Origin: Sycon ciliatum
Lineage: Eukaryota > Porifera > Calcarea > Leucosolenida > Sycettidae
Direction: 5' to 3'
DNA length: 64,000 bases
Assembly: GCF_964019385.1 (NCBI RefSeq)
Contig: NC_088644.1
Coordinates: 42,123,624 to 42,187,623, forward strand
The position numbers and the translations under genes are program-made. Shown piece after piece: positions 43,491 to 58,088 of the stretch. Below the pieces are notes generated by a model, which searched no databases, was not told the origin of the DNA, and worked only from the letters and a program-made list of their open reading frames with translations. Numbering within the stretch: position 1 is the first letter of the stretch; the number at the start of each line of letters is the position of its first letter.

Positions 43491-45959
43491 AATCGCAGTG
43501 GGGATGGGACGATACCAGATGCCTAAGAACATTTGTAATAATTGCAGACCTGGTGTTGGAATCGTTACCATGTTCCACGACACCAACAGCACCCATTCCA
43601 ATTTATCACGGAATGAAGAGAGTCGAAGCGATAAAGTACCAATAACGATTACTCGAGTACAGCCAATGGTATCCAAGACACGTAATTTACGGCTGTGGTC
43701 GGGAGGCATAGCGGAGAAATTTCTTCGCAACAGAGAGCTACTAACTATTGCGTCGTAGCATCGCAACATTGTCAGCATCGCGGGGTAGGGGAGGGAAGAG
43801 CCTGTCCTGTGGGTCCTAATGGCAGGCTATGCATTCTTAGGTGCCGTAGAGTCGCAATCTTCACATCAATGATCCATATCACACAGGGCGAAAGATAATG
43901 CACGAAATCTGAAGAGCTTGTTCCACGCATATCTGACTGATGGTTGATGGTTTTCTTCTTTTTCGTATCTACTTGAGAGCAGGAGACCACTAAGAAACAT
44001 GAGTTTGAACAGAAGCAAAAGCTTAATAGGAAGTGAGATACGAGGGCAGCTGGGTCAGTGAAGGAAAGAACAAACATTGAATGGCCCTCGGTTGGTACTA
44101 GAACATTCTACCTCTCCAGAAAGAACATGCATTGCTACCTTCTTGCTTAGCCCAGTGCATCTCGCAAACCCTCACCCAAAGATGGCGAAGAAAGGAAGGA
44201 GGAGTTACTACATGGTATTGTGAAGTAAGCAGGCATAGATTAAAGCAGCGGGTGGGAAGTATGAATAGGATTATATCTCTGGTGAATGCAAAGTAGGTTC
44301 AGTCTTGTCCTATGGTGAATAGAGTAAAGATACGGAGGGATGAACACTTAGGACGATTAAAACTGTCTATCATCTTTCGAGATATTGAGTAGATCATAAC
44401 CGCTATGAATGGTCGTGGACCGAGCAAGAGGCTCCATCACACCGCTTTATGATGGGAGTTTACGTTGTTGTTGTCTTGTATGGACATCTTGGTTATGAAA
44501 GGGGCATATGATGACACAAATAACATATTTCCAAGTCTGTGTTCCTCTGCTGAAAGTATCGATGGCAGAGCTCTGAGGTTCATCCGACTGGTGACCATTG
44601 CTCCTGGGTTGTGCAGCGGGTACTGAATACTCAGTCACCTGTTCATGAGTGGGTACGGTAACACTATCCAATCGTATTTGTCCCTCCGACTCCCATCGGC
44701 ATAAATGTGATGCCGATCATGCCCTTCCCAAGTTCCTTTTGCTTTCCTTACCCTTCACATGCATCACGTAAAACTTAGCATGCTCCGACACGTCTGCCTT
44801 GAACTAAATTGAATTGGTTTGTTCGCCTTCTATGTTTGTGTGTAACCCTTTTATTGATAAGACATTTGTTCATCTTTTGTAGAAACCATGGCAATGGTCT
44901 GACGGGAAGACGTTGTGACTTGTGCATTAGATGAAATAAAAATCACATGCGAAAGCATCATCATCATCATCATCATCATCATCGCCATGGCTTATTCTCG
45001 CCGCCATTCTAAGACGATCATAATATTATACTATGACGAGGTTCTGGAGAAGTCGAACTGTGATGGAAAAGATTTAGGGCCACTATCTTTCCAAAAATAA
45101 CCATCGATTTGGACAAGATCTAAACCATCCTGGCTGACGGATATACAGTGTATCACCAATGCCAAGGTAATTTGTAGTGATTGAAAACAGGATACGTAAC
45201 TATATTGAAAAGGATTTGGACACAAAAGTACAAGTGATCTAACCACTTGTGTAGTTTGTATTAATCGGAAGAGAGCCAGCTATAAATAAGACAGTTAGCA
45301 GTCTTCCAGTGTCCAGTAACGGGTTCAGAGTGAATCAATACGAAGCGTTGGAGTGAATGAGACCAGTCGATCCCCTTCGCCTCATCATTTTGATCCAAAG
45401 GGACTGCGCACCCGTCCACCATGACTCCCATCACTCTACATCATCTCAACTTTACCCAATGGAAATGGACTTCCTTCCGCTCACCCTCACAGGTCTCGGC
45501 CACACAGGAAGTACGTGTGTATTCTGAATGTATAATATTATGTATGACTGTGTTGAAGTTGAGAACATGACAAAGGATTTGCAGGCGTGTGATGTCTTTT
45601 GTCTGAGACTCAGTGAGAGGAAGTACTCGAGATAGATACAACGACATATTTATGTTTGTTGGAAGCGCGCAAGCAAGTCGGTACATTCCGCACTGGGACA
45701 GCATGCTAAATATCTCTCTGACATATCCTTGTCACAACACGATCCCGACCAAATCTGTCCAGTGCGTGGCCAGGCTATTTTGCTTGCTTGGACGTTAACG
45801 CCTACGCATTTTCCCCATTAAATGCACACCATGTCTCCAATACTATTACGTCTCCAATGCTTCACGCTGGCGGGCTAGATCTGCAAACTCCGTGAATTCT
45901 CCCGCCTTCTGTGTTCACAGTCCCATACTCCCCTTGGAATAGTCTGCACGGCGCTGCTG

Positions 45960-46264
<305 letters not shown>

Positions 46265-47080
46265 ACAGCAGCTACTGCTGTGGCTGTAGTTACAGCCCCT
46301 CTCGTTGTCAGGAAATGTTTGCTTGTGCTACTTCTCATCCAGTTGACTTCTTATTATGACTTTGTACGTTATAATTTTGTTGAGCTCCGGTTTTCCCGTT
46401 CATTCTAACTCAAGTGCAGTTTAGCGTGTATTGGCTTGTGATTTCCTTTCTTCTGTTTGCTTGGCATTTTATCGCTCCACAGGTACCCTCGGTCTCAGGT
46501 GCTCTCACATTTGTGCAATTGTTGATTTTGGTCCTGAATTGTCCTCCCTGTTGCTTTGCTACCGTCCTCCTCCTTCCTCCACCTTTTTTTTTCTTAATTG
46601 GCCTCATTATGGCATTCGCTTCCATGTAATTGGGCTTGTAGCCCGTGTGTACTTGCGAATTCAAATACAAATACACATACATACAATTGTACATGTAGTA
46701 CATGTTGAGTGTAGAACGAAAATATAAAAGGACAAGTCTCTAATAATAGTACATGGCGGAATGATGTGATGGCCATTACCGGGGTACAGGTACCAGGATC
46801 CACCTTACTTCGTTTTTCTTACCCGTTTATCACCTTCGTGTCTTTCTACACTGTTTCTTACCATGGCTGGATGTATTTACAGCCTTACAGTATCATTATC
46901 ACGAGTTGTTTGCCACCCAACTCAGGCAATCAATCTTCCCAGAAACTATAAAAGTACACGTCTCCAATACCAGTACAGTCTCCTTCTATAGTAGTAGAGG
47001 TCTAACCGCCTTTGAAAAAATAGATGTACTGTACATTTCGAAAAAGTGGTTGCGACTTCGGCGATGAATTTTTAGGATTG

Positions 47081-47221
47081 AATTTGCTCCCACACCTTCT
47101 TGCAGGCTTGCCGAGTCGAAGATTCGATGGGCTTCGCGTGTGCTCTGGATGGCAGTCGTGAGTCAGTCAAGTGTCAAGTCAAGCGGCGGAATAGCGCGAG
47201 CTCCAGTGTGGGAGCAAATTC
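47081..47221. mobile_element. Small TIR element (141 bp)
   Basis: Ends GAATTTGCTCCCACAC and GTGTGGGAGCAAATTC are perfect 16-bp inverted repeats. The interior shares GGATGGCAGTCG...GTCAAGTGTCAAG with 3060-3100. Absent from unit 2. Confidence 0.65.
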
Positions 47222-48483
47222 ATTCCTGTACATCTATTGAGGAAAATACGATATGTTGCCCAGAAGGGTACTGGAGTTCCCGGATGTACCTTCTGGTAGG
47301 CCCATGCAGGTGAGTGTCGACTGCCATTGTGTAGCTCAATTGCCGTCTGTACACGGATCATGTAGAAATCACACAGGGGTGAGATGGTGTGAAAGCAATG
47401 GGGAAGTGTGGGATAGACCATGCGACGACTGCATGTCGCTATCAGTCATGTTCACGCAAATGAGCGCATACGGCATAGCGTGTGAGCAAAGCTAAACACA
47501 GCAGGGTGGGTCTGGAACAGGGTGCTTGAAAGTGTGCCTGTGTGTTGTATGCACCTTGTCCTTACGTGGAATAATGAAAGACAGGCAATGCATTGTCTTT
47601 ACACAAAGAGTAATTCGACCGGCGTGGTTTCAGGCACCAACATGGCCGACTCCTTCCTTGCATGGTCACGCTACCAGCACTGTGTATGCATGTACATGTA
47701 CATGTTATGCCAGACGTGTATCTATTAACACAGACGTGCCCTGAGGTGACGATGGGGAAGGAGGCGAAGAAAACAATCTCCCACTTCCTCACCCGCAGGC
47801 TTTGAATTTTCAGGCCATCAGAGAGCGTGTGTAAATGATTTGAGGAGGCTTTTACTTTTCCCCTAGAGCTCCTGACATTTATAAACACGGCAGTGAGGAT
47901 CTGCAAAAGGAAGCCAAAAGGGCCGTCAACATCCCATAGGAAACCTCAGAGAATACTTCCGTTCTAGATTCCTATGCAGCAAGGGAATGCCTTCTCGCCT
48001 TGGCATCCCATAAAAGTTACAAAAGAGATTGCGGTCCCTTCCCTCCTTATGGCTGGACCTTCTGCAGCCGAGTTTATTTTAGGTCTCATGCACTAGCTCA
48101 GTAGATACTGGGTTTGATAGCGGTAACAGCAGTCCTTGAGAGGAAGGTGAAAACTTGTGATACAGATAGCGAGTCGGTAACAGACAACCCAAGCCGGTGG
48201 AATCCTGCCGTTCTCTCGTCACATTCTCTTAAACGAGCGATACGAGTACTTAGCCGTGAGCAGCTCATGCAGCAATTAGACAGGCTCGCAGTGTTCCATG
48301 CACAGGAGGGAAGCGGGGGGGGGGGCACTCATCAACTGAATTCATACCCACTTTTTTATGCATGTACTCGTATGGGGCATGTGGCAACTTCCTCCCGTCG
48401 GTGATGTTCTAATTACTTCAGGATACACACATACATCTTGTGTACATGCCATGGAGAGAAGGAGAGGGAGAGAGAGAAAACGT

Positions 48484-48490
48484 GTGTGTT

Positions 48491-48564
<74 letters not shown>
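48484..48564 (+). repeat. (GT)n microsatellite
   Basis: About 80 bp of GT with TTTG interruptions. Unit 2 has a shorter tract at 54987-55030. Confidence 0.9.
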
Positions 48565-48566
<2 letters not shown>

Positions 48567-49255
48567 CCATTAGTGTCTCCCTTCCCCTCCTCCTCCCTCA
48601 CATACAACACGTTCATCTTGTAGGTAAATATGGATACTGAACTTGTAAAAACACGAAATGGACTCGACGCTCCAAGGTCCGCATCAGTACTGCTGTATTG
48701 GTACAGTGTTCCTTGGAGTTCACTGATCCGCACTACAGCTCGTGCACTCATAGCCCGTGAACTTTGATACCACCACCTTGGTAAGCACAGCATAGACGTA
48801 TGTATGGACAATGGTCTTTTTTCACCTTCACGCCTTCACGCATGACCAGTACGAGATGATGTGAAAGAGATGGTCACTTTCCAGCAATCTAGTGCCAGGC
48901 ACACTTGTACATGAAGTCCCTGAAACATGACCTCGCAGCATGGCGTTAGGGAGTGCACCATTTCCAACATAATGTATTTGCCCTTCTTCAATAATGCATT
49001 TGCAATCTTCTAACACGGGAGCACCGTGTAATGTTACATTGATTTGCAGATGTTCTCACTTCTCCAACAGGTGCCACGCACAAACCCATTTCCTTGTCGG
49101 CCCCTGGACTCACACCAGCTAATTGGTCGTACATCAGTTCTTGCCCAACACAATGTCATGTATTTCTCACGGGATCACGATGGAGCAGAGGGGAACGCGG
49201 CTCGTTTTCCGCTTGCAACTGCAGCACAACGTGCACATGTACATGATCGCTGCTT

Positions 49256-49371
49256 GGGGCACGGCTGTCCAGCAGTTTGGGGCACGGCTGCCCAGCAGTT
49301 TGGGGCACGGCCGGCCAGCAGTTTGGTACACGGCTGCCCAGCAGTTTGGGGCACGGCTGCCCAGCAGTTTA
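49256..49371 (+). repeat. 23-bp minisatellite, 5 units
   Basis: Unit ggggcacggctgcccagcag plus ttt. Unit 2 of the duplication carries the same minisatellite at about 55717-55831. Confidence 0.85.
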
Positions 49372-51147
49372 GATTCAGTTTGTGTGCCTCGCAAAGATGC
49401 TCTACGGAGGGCCACCCAGTGCCTTTTCCGATGCAGCCGACCCCATAGCCACAGTAGCAGAAGCAGAGGGCAATTTCGATGAATCCATGAGCTCTTTCTT
49501 GATCATCCAAATTAAGTTGAGTTTAGTTCACACGATCGCGCTACCACCTTTCGGTTCCCAGTTCCTGATCATTGTGTCTGCTGACTGTTGACTGTTGATT
49601 CACCAACCCGGTTTTAGTCGATTGTCTTGGGCACTAATTAAAGGTATGAGGTATAGTCACGAGCTCTCCCGAATCTCTCTTACTCGGACTTGTAGATGTC
49701 CAGAGGGAATAACGGCTTCAATATCTCAGCTGTTGGCCTGTGGACAATGTGGCGTTACCCTTGCAGCATCCGTACGTGCAAGTCAGAGAAACCTCCTTCA
49801 CTTCACGGCGATAGCGGCAGCAACGACGAGTTTGGAACTACATGTACTTGCTGTCATCCCGAGAACGAGCACAGAAAGTGCCAGTGATTTTCAAATCTAC
49901 ATGACATTGTATTTCATTGGACTTAGAAAGATTGCTACAGGAGTCTGGAGTCTGTGTGGTACACTCTACCTTCATACTACAGGTGACACAATTTTTTAAG
50001 TACTAGTATGTATCAGTTTGGCTTGCATTTTTCTCGCTTTGCGCACGTAATCGTAATTATGCATGTACAGGAATGAAAACATACACGAATAGGCGCACAC
50101 GGTCGTACACGCACACGCGCGCACTGCACCACTCCTGTGCTGGGAGTGCGAACATGAAAACGCCGTAAATGCACTTGAAAGTAGCGCTCAGTACACGCGA
50201 GGTGTGAATAGTTGTAACCAATATACTGAATAAGTACATGAAATTGCATGAAACCGCTCACAGGAACACCACACGTTTGCACTCAATGGCTGTCCTGTAT
50301 GCGCAATATCTGACATCAATAACTACATAGAACCAGTGAGGGCTTTACGACGGTGTCAATGAGAACTCTTGTGCGAGCTTATACGAACGATCCTGAGGGG
50401 GTGAGAGAGGTTCTTTCTTTTTCTGACCAGTGATACACGAATAATGCGTATCTTTCGCCGTTCCTTCGACATGTTACGATACGGAACTCAGGGGAGGAAC
50501 GTATTTGATGAACAACGTGCCGATAGGATCTCCGGCCATCCGTCGCCTTCTGGTACAGGTGTAACCATGTTCTCGCATGGCCTACGATTTTCTCACCCAC
50601 TTGTAAAAACAAAGTAGCTTTGAACTTGGAACATTGCAAGAATCGTGCGTATGTCCCTGGGGTCACACAAAAGGCACGATCTTGAAATGCCTGGCTCTGT
50701 TCTGCAGAAGCTGCCGTTTATGAAGCCAGAAATGGCCACCGGAGAGGGTTTGCCAATTGAAGTTTCTCATCGGGCGGAACACAACGCACTGGAGCCTGTT
50801 TCCCTCTCCCCCTGCAAAACACTCAAACACTTTCGCTTTCTCTCTTCTAGATCTATTTACATTCGCCCTTATTCGCCCGATATAGACGAGGCTCGGTGTA
50901 AATGGCAGCCAGTTCGACAGTTCGACAAATCCTGACTTCATGTCTTCTCTTCGGTCGCGAAGCCGGGAATGTTCTCGTTCACTTCTCTGAACCTGAAGTC
51001 ACTTGTGTAATATATTATACTGCTGTGTGACTAACTACTGAACGGTCACATGCCTTTACTATCCCTGACGACACCAACTTACACCTTCCGTACTTACCTT
51101 AGCTCGGTGAAGCTGTGTTCAGTACCGTCCGTGCATGTGATTAATTA

Positions 51148-54100
51148 CAGTGGGGATGTGACGATACCTGATGCCTAAGAGTAAGAACATTTGAAATAAT
51201 TGCAGACCTGGTGTTGGAATTGTTTCCATGTTCCACGACACCAACAGGTTCCCCTCCTATTTTTCACGGAATGAGGAGAGTCGAAGCTATAAAGTAGCAA
51301 TAATCATCATTCGATTACATACAATGGTATCCAAGACACGTAATAATTATAACTGTGGTCGGGAGGCATGGCGCCGCCATGCCTCCCTAGAAATTTCTTC
51401 GCAACTGAGAGCTACTGACTACCATCAGCGATCTGAATCTTCCGATTCGCTGGCCACTCGTATGTTATACCGCTTCTGTTTCCTCGCTTGCTATTGCGTT
51501 GTAGCATCGCAGCATTGTCAGCATCGCGGGATAGGGGAGGGAAGAGCCTGTTCTGTGCGTCCAAGGAGCAGGCTACTAGTATGCATTCTTAGGTGCCGTA
51601 GAATCGCAATCTTCACAACATCAATAAGTTAACCCATATTACACAAGGCGAAGGACAATGCATGAAATATGAAGAGCTTCTTCCACGTCCACAATATGAT
51701 TGCTGGTTTATTTCTTTTTCGTATTTACTTGCGAGCAGGGGACCACTAAGAAACATGAGATCGAACAAAAGCAAGAGCATAATAGGAAGTGAGATACAAG
51801 GACAGCTGGGTTAGTGAAGGAAAGAACAAACATGGAATTGCGCTCGGTTAGTATCAGAACATTCTACCTCTCCAGAAAGAACATGCATTGCTTAGCCCAG
51901 TCCATCCCCCAAACCCTCACCGGAAGATGGCGAAGAAAGGAAGGAGAAGGAGTTACTACATGGTCTTGTGAAGTAAGCAGGCATAGATTAAAGTAGCGGG
52001 TGGGAATTATGAATCGGATTATATCTCTGGTGAATACAAAGTAGGTTCAGTCCTGTCCTCTGGTGAATAGTGTAAAGGTACGGAGGGATGAACACTTAGG
52101 ACGCTCAAAACTGTCTATCATCTTTGGTCATATTGAGTAGACCTTACCCGACATGGATGGTGTTGGACCGAGCAAGAGGCTCCATCACACCGCTTTATGA
52201 TGGGAATTTACGTTGTTATTGTCTTGTATGGACATCATGGTTCTGCAAGGGGCATATGGATGACAAAACAAGACATTTCCAAGCCTGTGTTCCTCTGCTG
52301 AAGGTATCGATGGCAGAGAGCTGAAGCTCGTCCAACTGGTGACCATTGCTCCTGGGTCGTGCAGCGGGTACTGAATACTAAGTCACGTGTTCATGTGTGG
52401 GTACGGTAACGGTATTCAATCGTACTTGTCCCTCCGACTCCCCATAAATGTGATGCTGGTCATAACCACTCCCTTCCCCTGTTCCATTTGCTTTTCTTAT
52501 CCTTCATATGCATCACGTACTTGGCATGCTCCGACACGTCTGCTTTGGACTAAATCGAATTTGTTTGTTCGCGTTCTATGTATGTGTGTAACCATTTTAT
52601 TCATCTTTTGTAGAATCCGTGTCAATGGTCTGACGGAAAGACGTTGTGACTTGTATATTTGATGAAGTAAAAATTCACATGCCAAATCATCATCATCATC
52701 ATCGTCATGGCTTGTACCCGCCGCCACTCTAAGACGATCATAATAATATTATGATCGTCTTTTAAATTAAGATAGTGGCACTACATCTTTTCCATCGCAG
52801 TTCGACTTCTCCAGAACCTCGTCATAGTATAATATTATTACTTGTATATCTTTCCAAAAATAACCATCTATTTGGACAATATCTAAACCATCCTGGCTGA
52901 ATTGTATTGTCAACAATGCCAGGGTAATTTGTAGCGATTGAAAACAGGATACATGACTATATTGAAAAGGATTTGGACACAAAAGTAAAAGTGATCTAAC
53001 CACTAGTGTAGTTTGGATTAATCGGAAGAGAGCCAGCTATAAATAAGCAGTCTTGCAATGCCCAGTAACAGACTGAATCAATACGAAGCGTTGGAGTGAA
53101 TGAGACCAGTCGCTCCTCTTCGCCGCATCATTTTGTTCCAAAAAGGGACTTTTCTACCCGTCCAACATGACTCGCATCACTCGACACCATCTCAACTTTA
53201 CCCAATGGAAATGGACTTCCTTCCGCTCACCCTCACAGGTCTCGGCCTCACAGGAAGTACGTGTGTATTCTGAATGTATATGTACTTCATGACTGTGTTG
53301 ACGTTTTTTGCGAACGTGATAAAGGATGTGCGAACGTGTGGTGTGTTTTGTCTGAGAGGAAGTACTCGAGATAGATAAACCTACATATTTATGTTTGTTG
53401 GAAGCGCGTAAGCAAGTTGGTATCTTCCGCACTGGGACAGCAGGCTAAATATCTCTCTGACATACCCTTGTCACAACACGATCCAGTCCAAATCTGTCCA
53501 GTGCGTGGCCAGGCTATTTTCCTTGCTGAAACTTACTTAACGCCTACGTATCATCCATTCACCTACATGTACATCTAAACTGTCATGCATCCTGAGTGAG
53601 GTTATTTCGTATTTGGAATAGATGCCTTGGGCACTGCTACATGTAAATATTAGTCCCTTTCCAAGAACACCGATCAATATTTTAGTACATGCATTGGCTA
53701 CATAGCCCAGGAGTGTACTGGAGTTCCCGGATGTACGTTCTTGAAGGCCCATGCAGGCGAGTGTCGACTGATTTGTGTAGCCCAGTTGCAGTCTGTCCAC
53801 GAATCATGTAGAAATCACACAGGGGTGAGATGGTGTGAAGGCAATGGGGAAGTACAGTGTGGGATAGACCATGCGTGGTGTGAAGGCAATGGGGAAGTGT
53901 GGGATAGACCATGCGACGACTGCATGTCGCTATACAGTCATGTTCACGCAAATGAGTGCATACGCATACGGCATAGCGTGTGAGCAAAGACAGCAGGAAT
54001 GGGTCTGAAACAGGGTGCTTGAAAGTGTGCCTGTGTGGTGTATGCACCTTGTCCTTACGGGGAATAATGAAAGTGACAAAGCACTGTCTTCAGGGTACAC

Positions 54101-57100
54101 AAAGAGCAATTCGGCCGGCATGGTTTCAGGGAGCAACATGGCCGACTCCTTCCTTGCAAGGTCACGCTACCAGCACTGTGTATGCATGTACATGTACATG
54201 TTATGATAGGCGTGTATCTATTACAGGCGTGCCCTGAGGTGACGATAGGGAAGGAGGCGAAGAAAACAATCTCCCACTTCCTCACCCGCAGGCTTTGAAT
54301 TTTCAGGCCATCAGAGCGTGTGTAAATGACGCGAGAAGGTTTTTTCTTACCCCCTAGAGCTCCTGACATATTTATATACACGGCAGTGAGGATCTGCAAA
54401 TGGAAGGCAACACGACAGTCAACATGCCATAGGAAACCTCAGAGAATACTTCCGTTCTAGATTCCTCTGCAGCAAGGGAATGTCTTCTCGCCGTGGCATC
54501 CCGTAAAAGGTAAAAACTCGATTCCGTTCCCTTCCCTCCTTATGGCTGGACCTTCTGCAGCAGAGTTTATTTTAGGTCTCATGTACTAGCATAGTAGATA
54601 CTGGGTTTGATAGCGGTAACAGCAGTCCTTGAGAGGAAGGTGAAAACTTGTGATACACTGTAACAGATAGCGAGTCGGTAACAGACAACCCAAGCCGGTG
54701 GAATCCTGCCGTTCTCTCGTCACATTCTCTTAAACGAGCGATACGAGTACTTAGCCGTGAGCAGCTCATGCAGCAATTAGACAGGCTCGCAGTGTTCCAT
54801 GCACAGGAAAGAAGCGGAGGGGAGGGGGGGGGCACTCATCAACTGAATACATACCCACGTTTTATGTATGTACTCGTATGGGGCATGTGGCAACTTCCTC
54901 CCGTCGGTGATGTTCTAATTTCTTCTGGATACACACATACATCTTGTGTACATGCCATGGAGAGAAGGGGAGGGAGAGGGAGAGAATGTGTGTGTTTGTT
55001 TGTGTGTGTATGTGTGTGTGTGTGTGTGTTCAATTAGTGTCTCCCTTCCCCTCCTCCTCCCTCACATACAACACGTTCATCTTGTAGGTAAATATGGATC
55101 CTGAACTTGTAAAAACACGAAATGGACTCGACGATCTAAGGTCCGCATCAGTACTATTGCATTCGAACAGTGTTCCTTGGAGTTCACTGATCCGCACTGC
55201 AGCTCGTGCACTCACAGCCCGTGAACTTTGATACCACCACCTTGGTAATCACAGCATAGACGTATATATGGACAATGGTCTTTTTCCACCTTCACGCCTT
55301 CACGCATGACCAGTACGGGATGATGTGAAAGAGATGCTCACTTTCCAGCAATCTAGTGCCAGGCACACGTTTACATGAAGTCCATGAAACATGACTTCGC
55401 AGCATGGCGTTAGGGAGTGCACCATTTCCAACATAATGTATTTGCCCTTCTTCAATAATGCATTTGCAATCTTCTAACACGGCGGCAACGTGTAATGTTA
55501 CATTGGTTCGCAGATGTTCTCACTTCTCCAACAGGTGCCACGCACAAACCCATTTCCTTGTCGGCCCCTGGACTCACACCAGCTAATTGGTCGTACATCA
55601 GTCCTTGCCCAACACAATGTCATGTATTTCTCACGGGACCACGATGGCGCAGAGGGGAACGCGGCTCGTTTTCCGCTTGCAACTGCAGCACAACGTGCAC
55701 ATGTACATGATCGCTGCTTGGGGCATGGCTGCCCAGCAGTTTGGGGCACGGCTGCCCAGCAGGTTGGGGCACGGCTGCCCAGCAGTTTGGGGCATGGCTG
55801 CCCAGCAGTTTGGGGCACGGCTGTCCGCAGTTTAGATTCAGTTTGTGTGCTTCGCGAAGATGCTCTACGGAGGGCCACCCAGTCTCTTTTCCGATGCAGC
55901 AGACCCCATAGCCACAGCAGCAGACCCCATAGCCACAGCAGCAGACCCCATAGCCACAGCAGCAGACCCCATAGCCACAGCAGCAGAAAAAGAGGTCAAG
56001 TCTGTGTGGTACACTCAAGCTTCATAGCACACTGTACACTGTACACGTGGATTGCAAGCCAATTTGTTTAAAGTACTAGTAATTATCAGTTTGGATTGCA
56101 TTTTTTCTCGCTTTGCGCATGTACTCGTGATATGCATGCACAGGAATGAAAACATACACGAATTGGGTTTTTTTACACGAATAGGCACACACGGTCGTAC
56201 ACGCACACGCGCGCACTGCACCACTCCTGTGCTGGGAGTGCGAACATGAAAACGCCGTAATTGCACTTGAAAGTAGCGCTCAGTACACGCGAGGTGTGAA
56301 GAGTTGTAACCAATATACTGAATAAGTACATGAAATAGCATGAAACCGCTCACAGGAACACCACACGTTTGCACTCAACGGCTGTCCTGTATGCGCAATA
56401 TCTGACATCAATAACTACATAGAAGCAGTGAGGACTTTACGACGGTGTCGATTAGCACTCTTGTGCGAGCTTTTACGAACGATCCTGAGAGGGTGAGAGA
56501 AGTTCTTTCCATTTGAACAGTGCTACATGAATGTAGCGTATCTCGCCCAGTTCCTTCGACATGTTACGTTAAGGAACTCAGGGGCAGAACGTGTTTGATG
56601 AACAACGTGCCGATAGGATCTCCGGCCATCCATCACGTTCAGTTGAAGGTGTTCTCGCATGGCCGACGGTTTTCTCAGCCACTTGTAAAAGCAAAGTAGC
56701 TTTGAAATTGGAACATTGCAGGAATCGTGCATATGTTCCTCAGTCACACAAAAAGCACGATTGTGAAATGCCTTACTCCAATTTTGCAGAAGCTTCGATA
56801 GCAATGGCGACCGGAGAGGGGTTGCCAATTGGAGTTTCCTATCGGGCGGAACACAAAGCACTGGAGCTTGCTTCCTTCTCCTCCACAAAACACGCAGACA
56901 CTTTTGCCTTCTCTCTTCTAGATCTATTTACGTTCGCTCTTATTTGACAGATATAGACGAGGCTGAGTGTGAATGGCAGCCAGTTCGACAAGTGCTGTTT
57001 TTCTGTCTTCTTTTCTGCCGGGAAGCCGGAAATGATCACCTTCATTTCCCCTCAGCAATCGACCTAAACTGTAAACTTGAACCGACACCACCACCACTAT

Positions 57101-57234
57101 GCGTGTAACATACTTCTGTGTGACAAACTAACTACTGAACGCTCGCCGGCCGTTACTATCTCTGACGTTAACAACTTACAACTTCATTACTTACCTTAGC
57201 TCAGTGAAGCTGTATTTCGCACCGTGCACATGCT
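51148..57234. repeat. Segmental duplication, unit 2
   Basis: Second tandem copy of the preceding unit with many small indels. It lacks the 1.4-kb insert. Short ORFs inside differ in frame from unit 1, so I annotate no CDS. Confidence 0.8.
55899..55986 (+). repeat. 21-bp minisatellite, 4 units (unit 2 only)
   Basis: Unit gcagaccccatagccacagca repeated four times. Unit 1 has a single copy near 49437, so it expanded after the duplication. Confidence 0.85.
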
Positions 57235-57239
57235 TGCAT

Positions 57240-58088
57240 GGGATATATTGTTTACATGATTGTGTTGTATTTCGTGTCGCTACTCCTCTTAGCACTGCGT
57301 CAGCGTCTTGTCTCTTCATCCTCGGTGAGCTATCCGCAGGTGTGCAGCGCTGTGCATGCACGTTTACAAAACTCTAGTATTGCCTGTATGTTCCTGCTTC
57401 TCAACTGGTGCAAGACGCAGAAGACATCGCTGATAGGAATTGTATTACGATTCTTCGTTCCCCTGTCTTCAGATGTATAGCTGATTCTAAAGTATGCAGA
57501 AGCTGAAAAGCGGGCGTCTTTCTCAAAGAGCAATGACGAAAGTAAATGGTGGTAATAGTATACACTGATACGTGCACGGGCTGCAATGGGTTGCGTGAAA
57601 CATAGAACAAAGACTACTATTATTCGTAAATTTGCACTTTGTCGGGAATAATAGATGATTGAGAACACTTTCAAACCAATTTGTTGTCAGTGCCACGACT
57701 TCCTGTCGATGCCATACATGCCGCGATGGTGAAATCATCTCATTCTCACTGCTAATTATTATCAAACTATAATGAGTGGCAAGCCTCCACACCAGTCTCC
57801 AGGTATGCAGGTGCTAACTTTACACGTATTCCACTTCATGAGTCCTGCACTGCACATTTCCTCCCAGTGTTTATTCTCTGTCACCTAGCTATAATCCCGT
57901 CAGCTATGTCACTGAAGACTACCAAGGGAGTTGGGAGGAGAGATGATCTTAGACTTAGAGGTGTTGGCGATTTTACACCATCGATTCACTCCCACTCAGT
58001 GTGCTAATTTTGTCATCCCCGCTTTCACTCTATAATATGCGTTCTAGGACGCAGTCCCAGAAAGTAAGGACGCATTGGTGAGAAATAG
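57240..58088. other. Upstream of the kinase exon; no supported gene
   Basis: Only short ORFs without recognisable domains. A possible acceptor (gcgttctag at about 58051) precedes the kinase frame. Confidence 0.4.

Noticed and set aside
49044..49448. 134-aa ORF and its 185-aa counterpart at 55.5 kb
   Set aside because: Most of each reads through minisatellite units, and the frames diverge between the duplicated copies.
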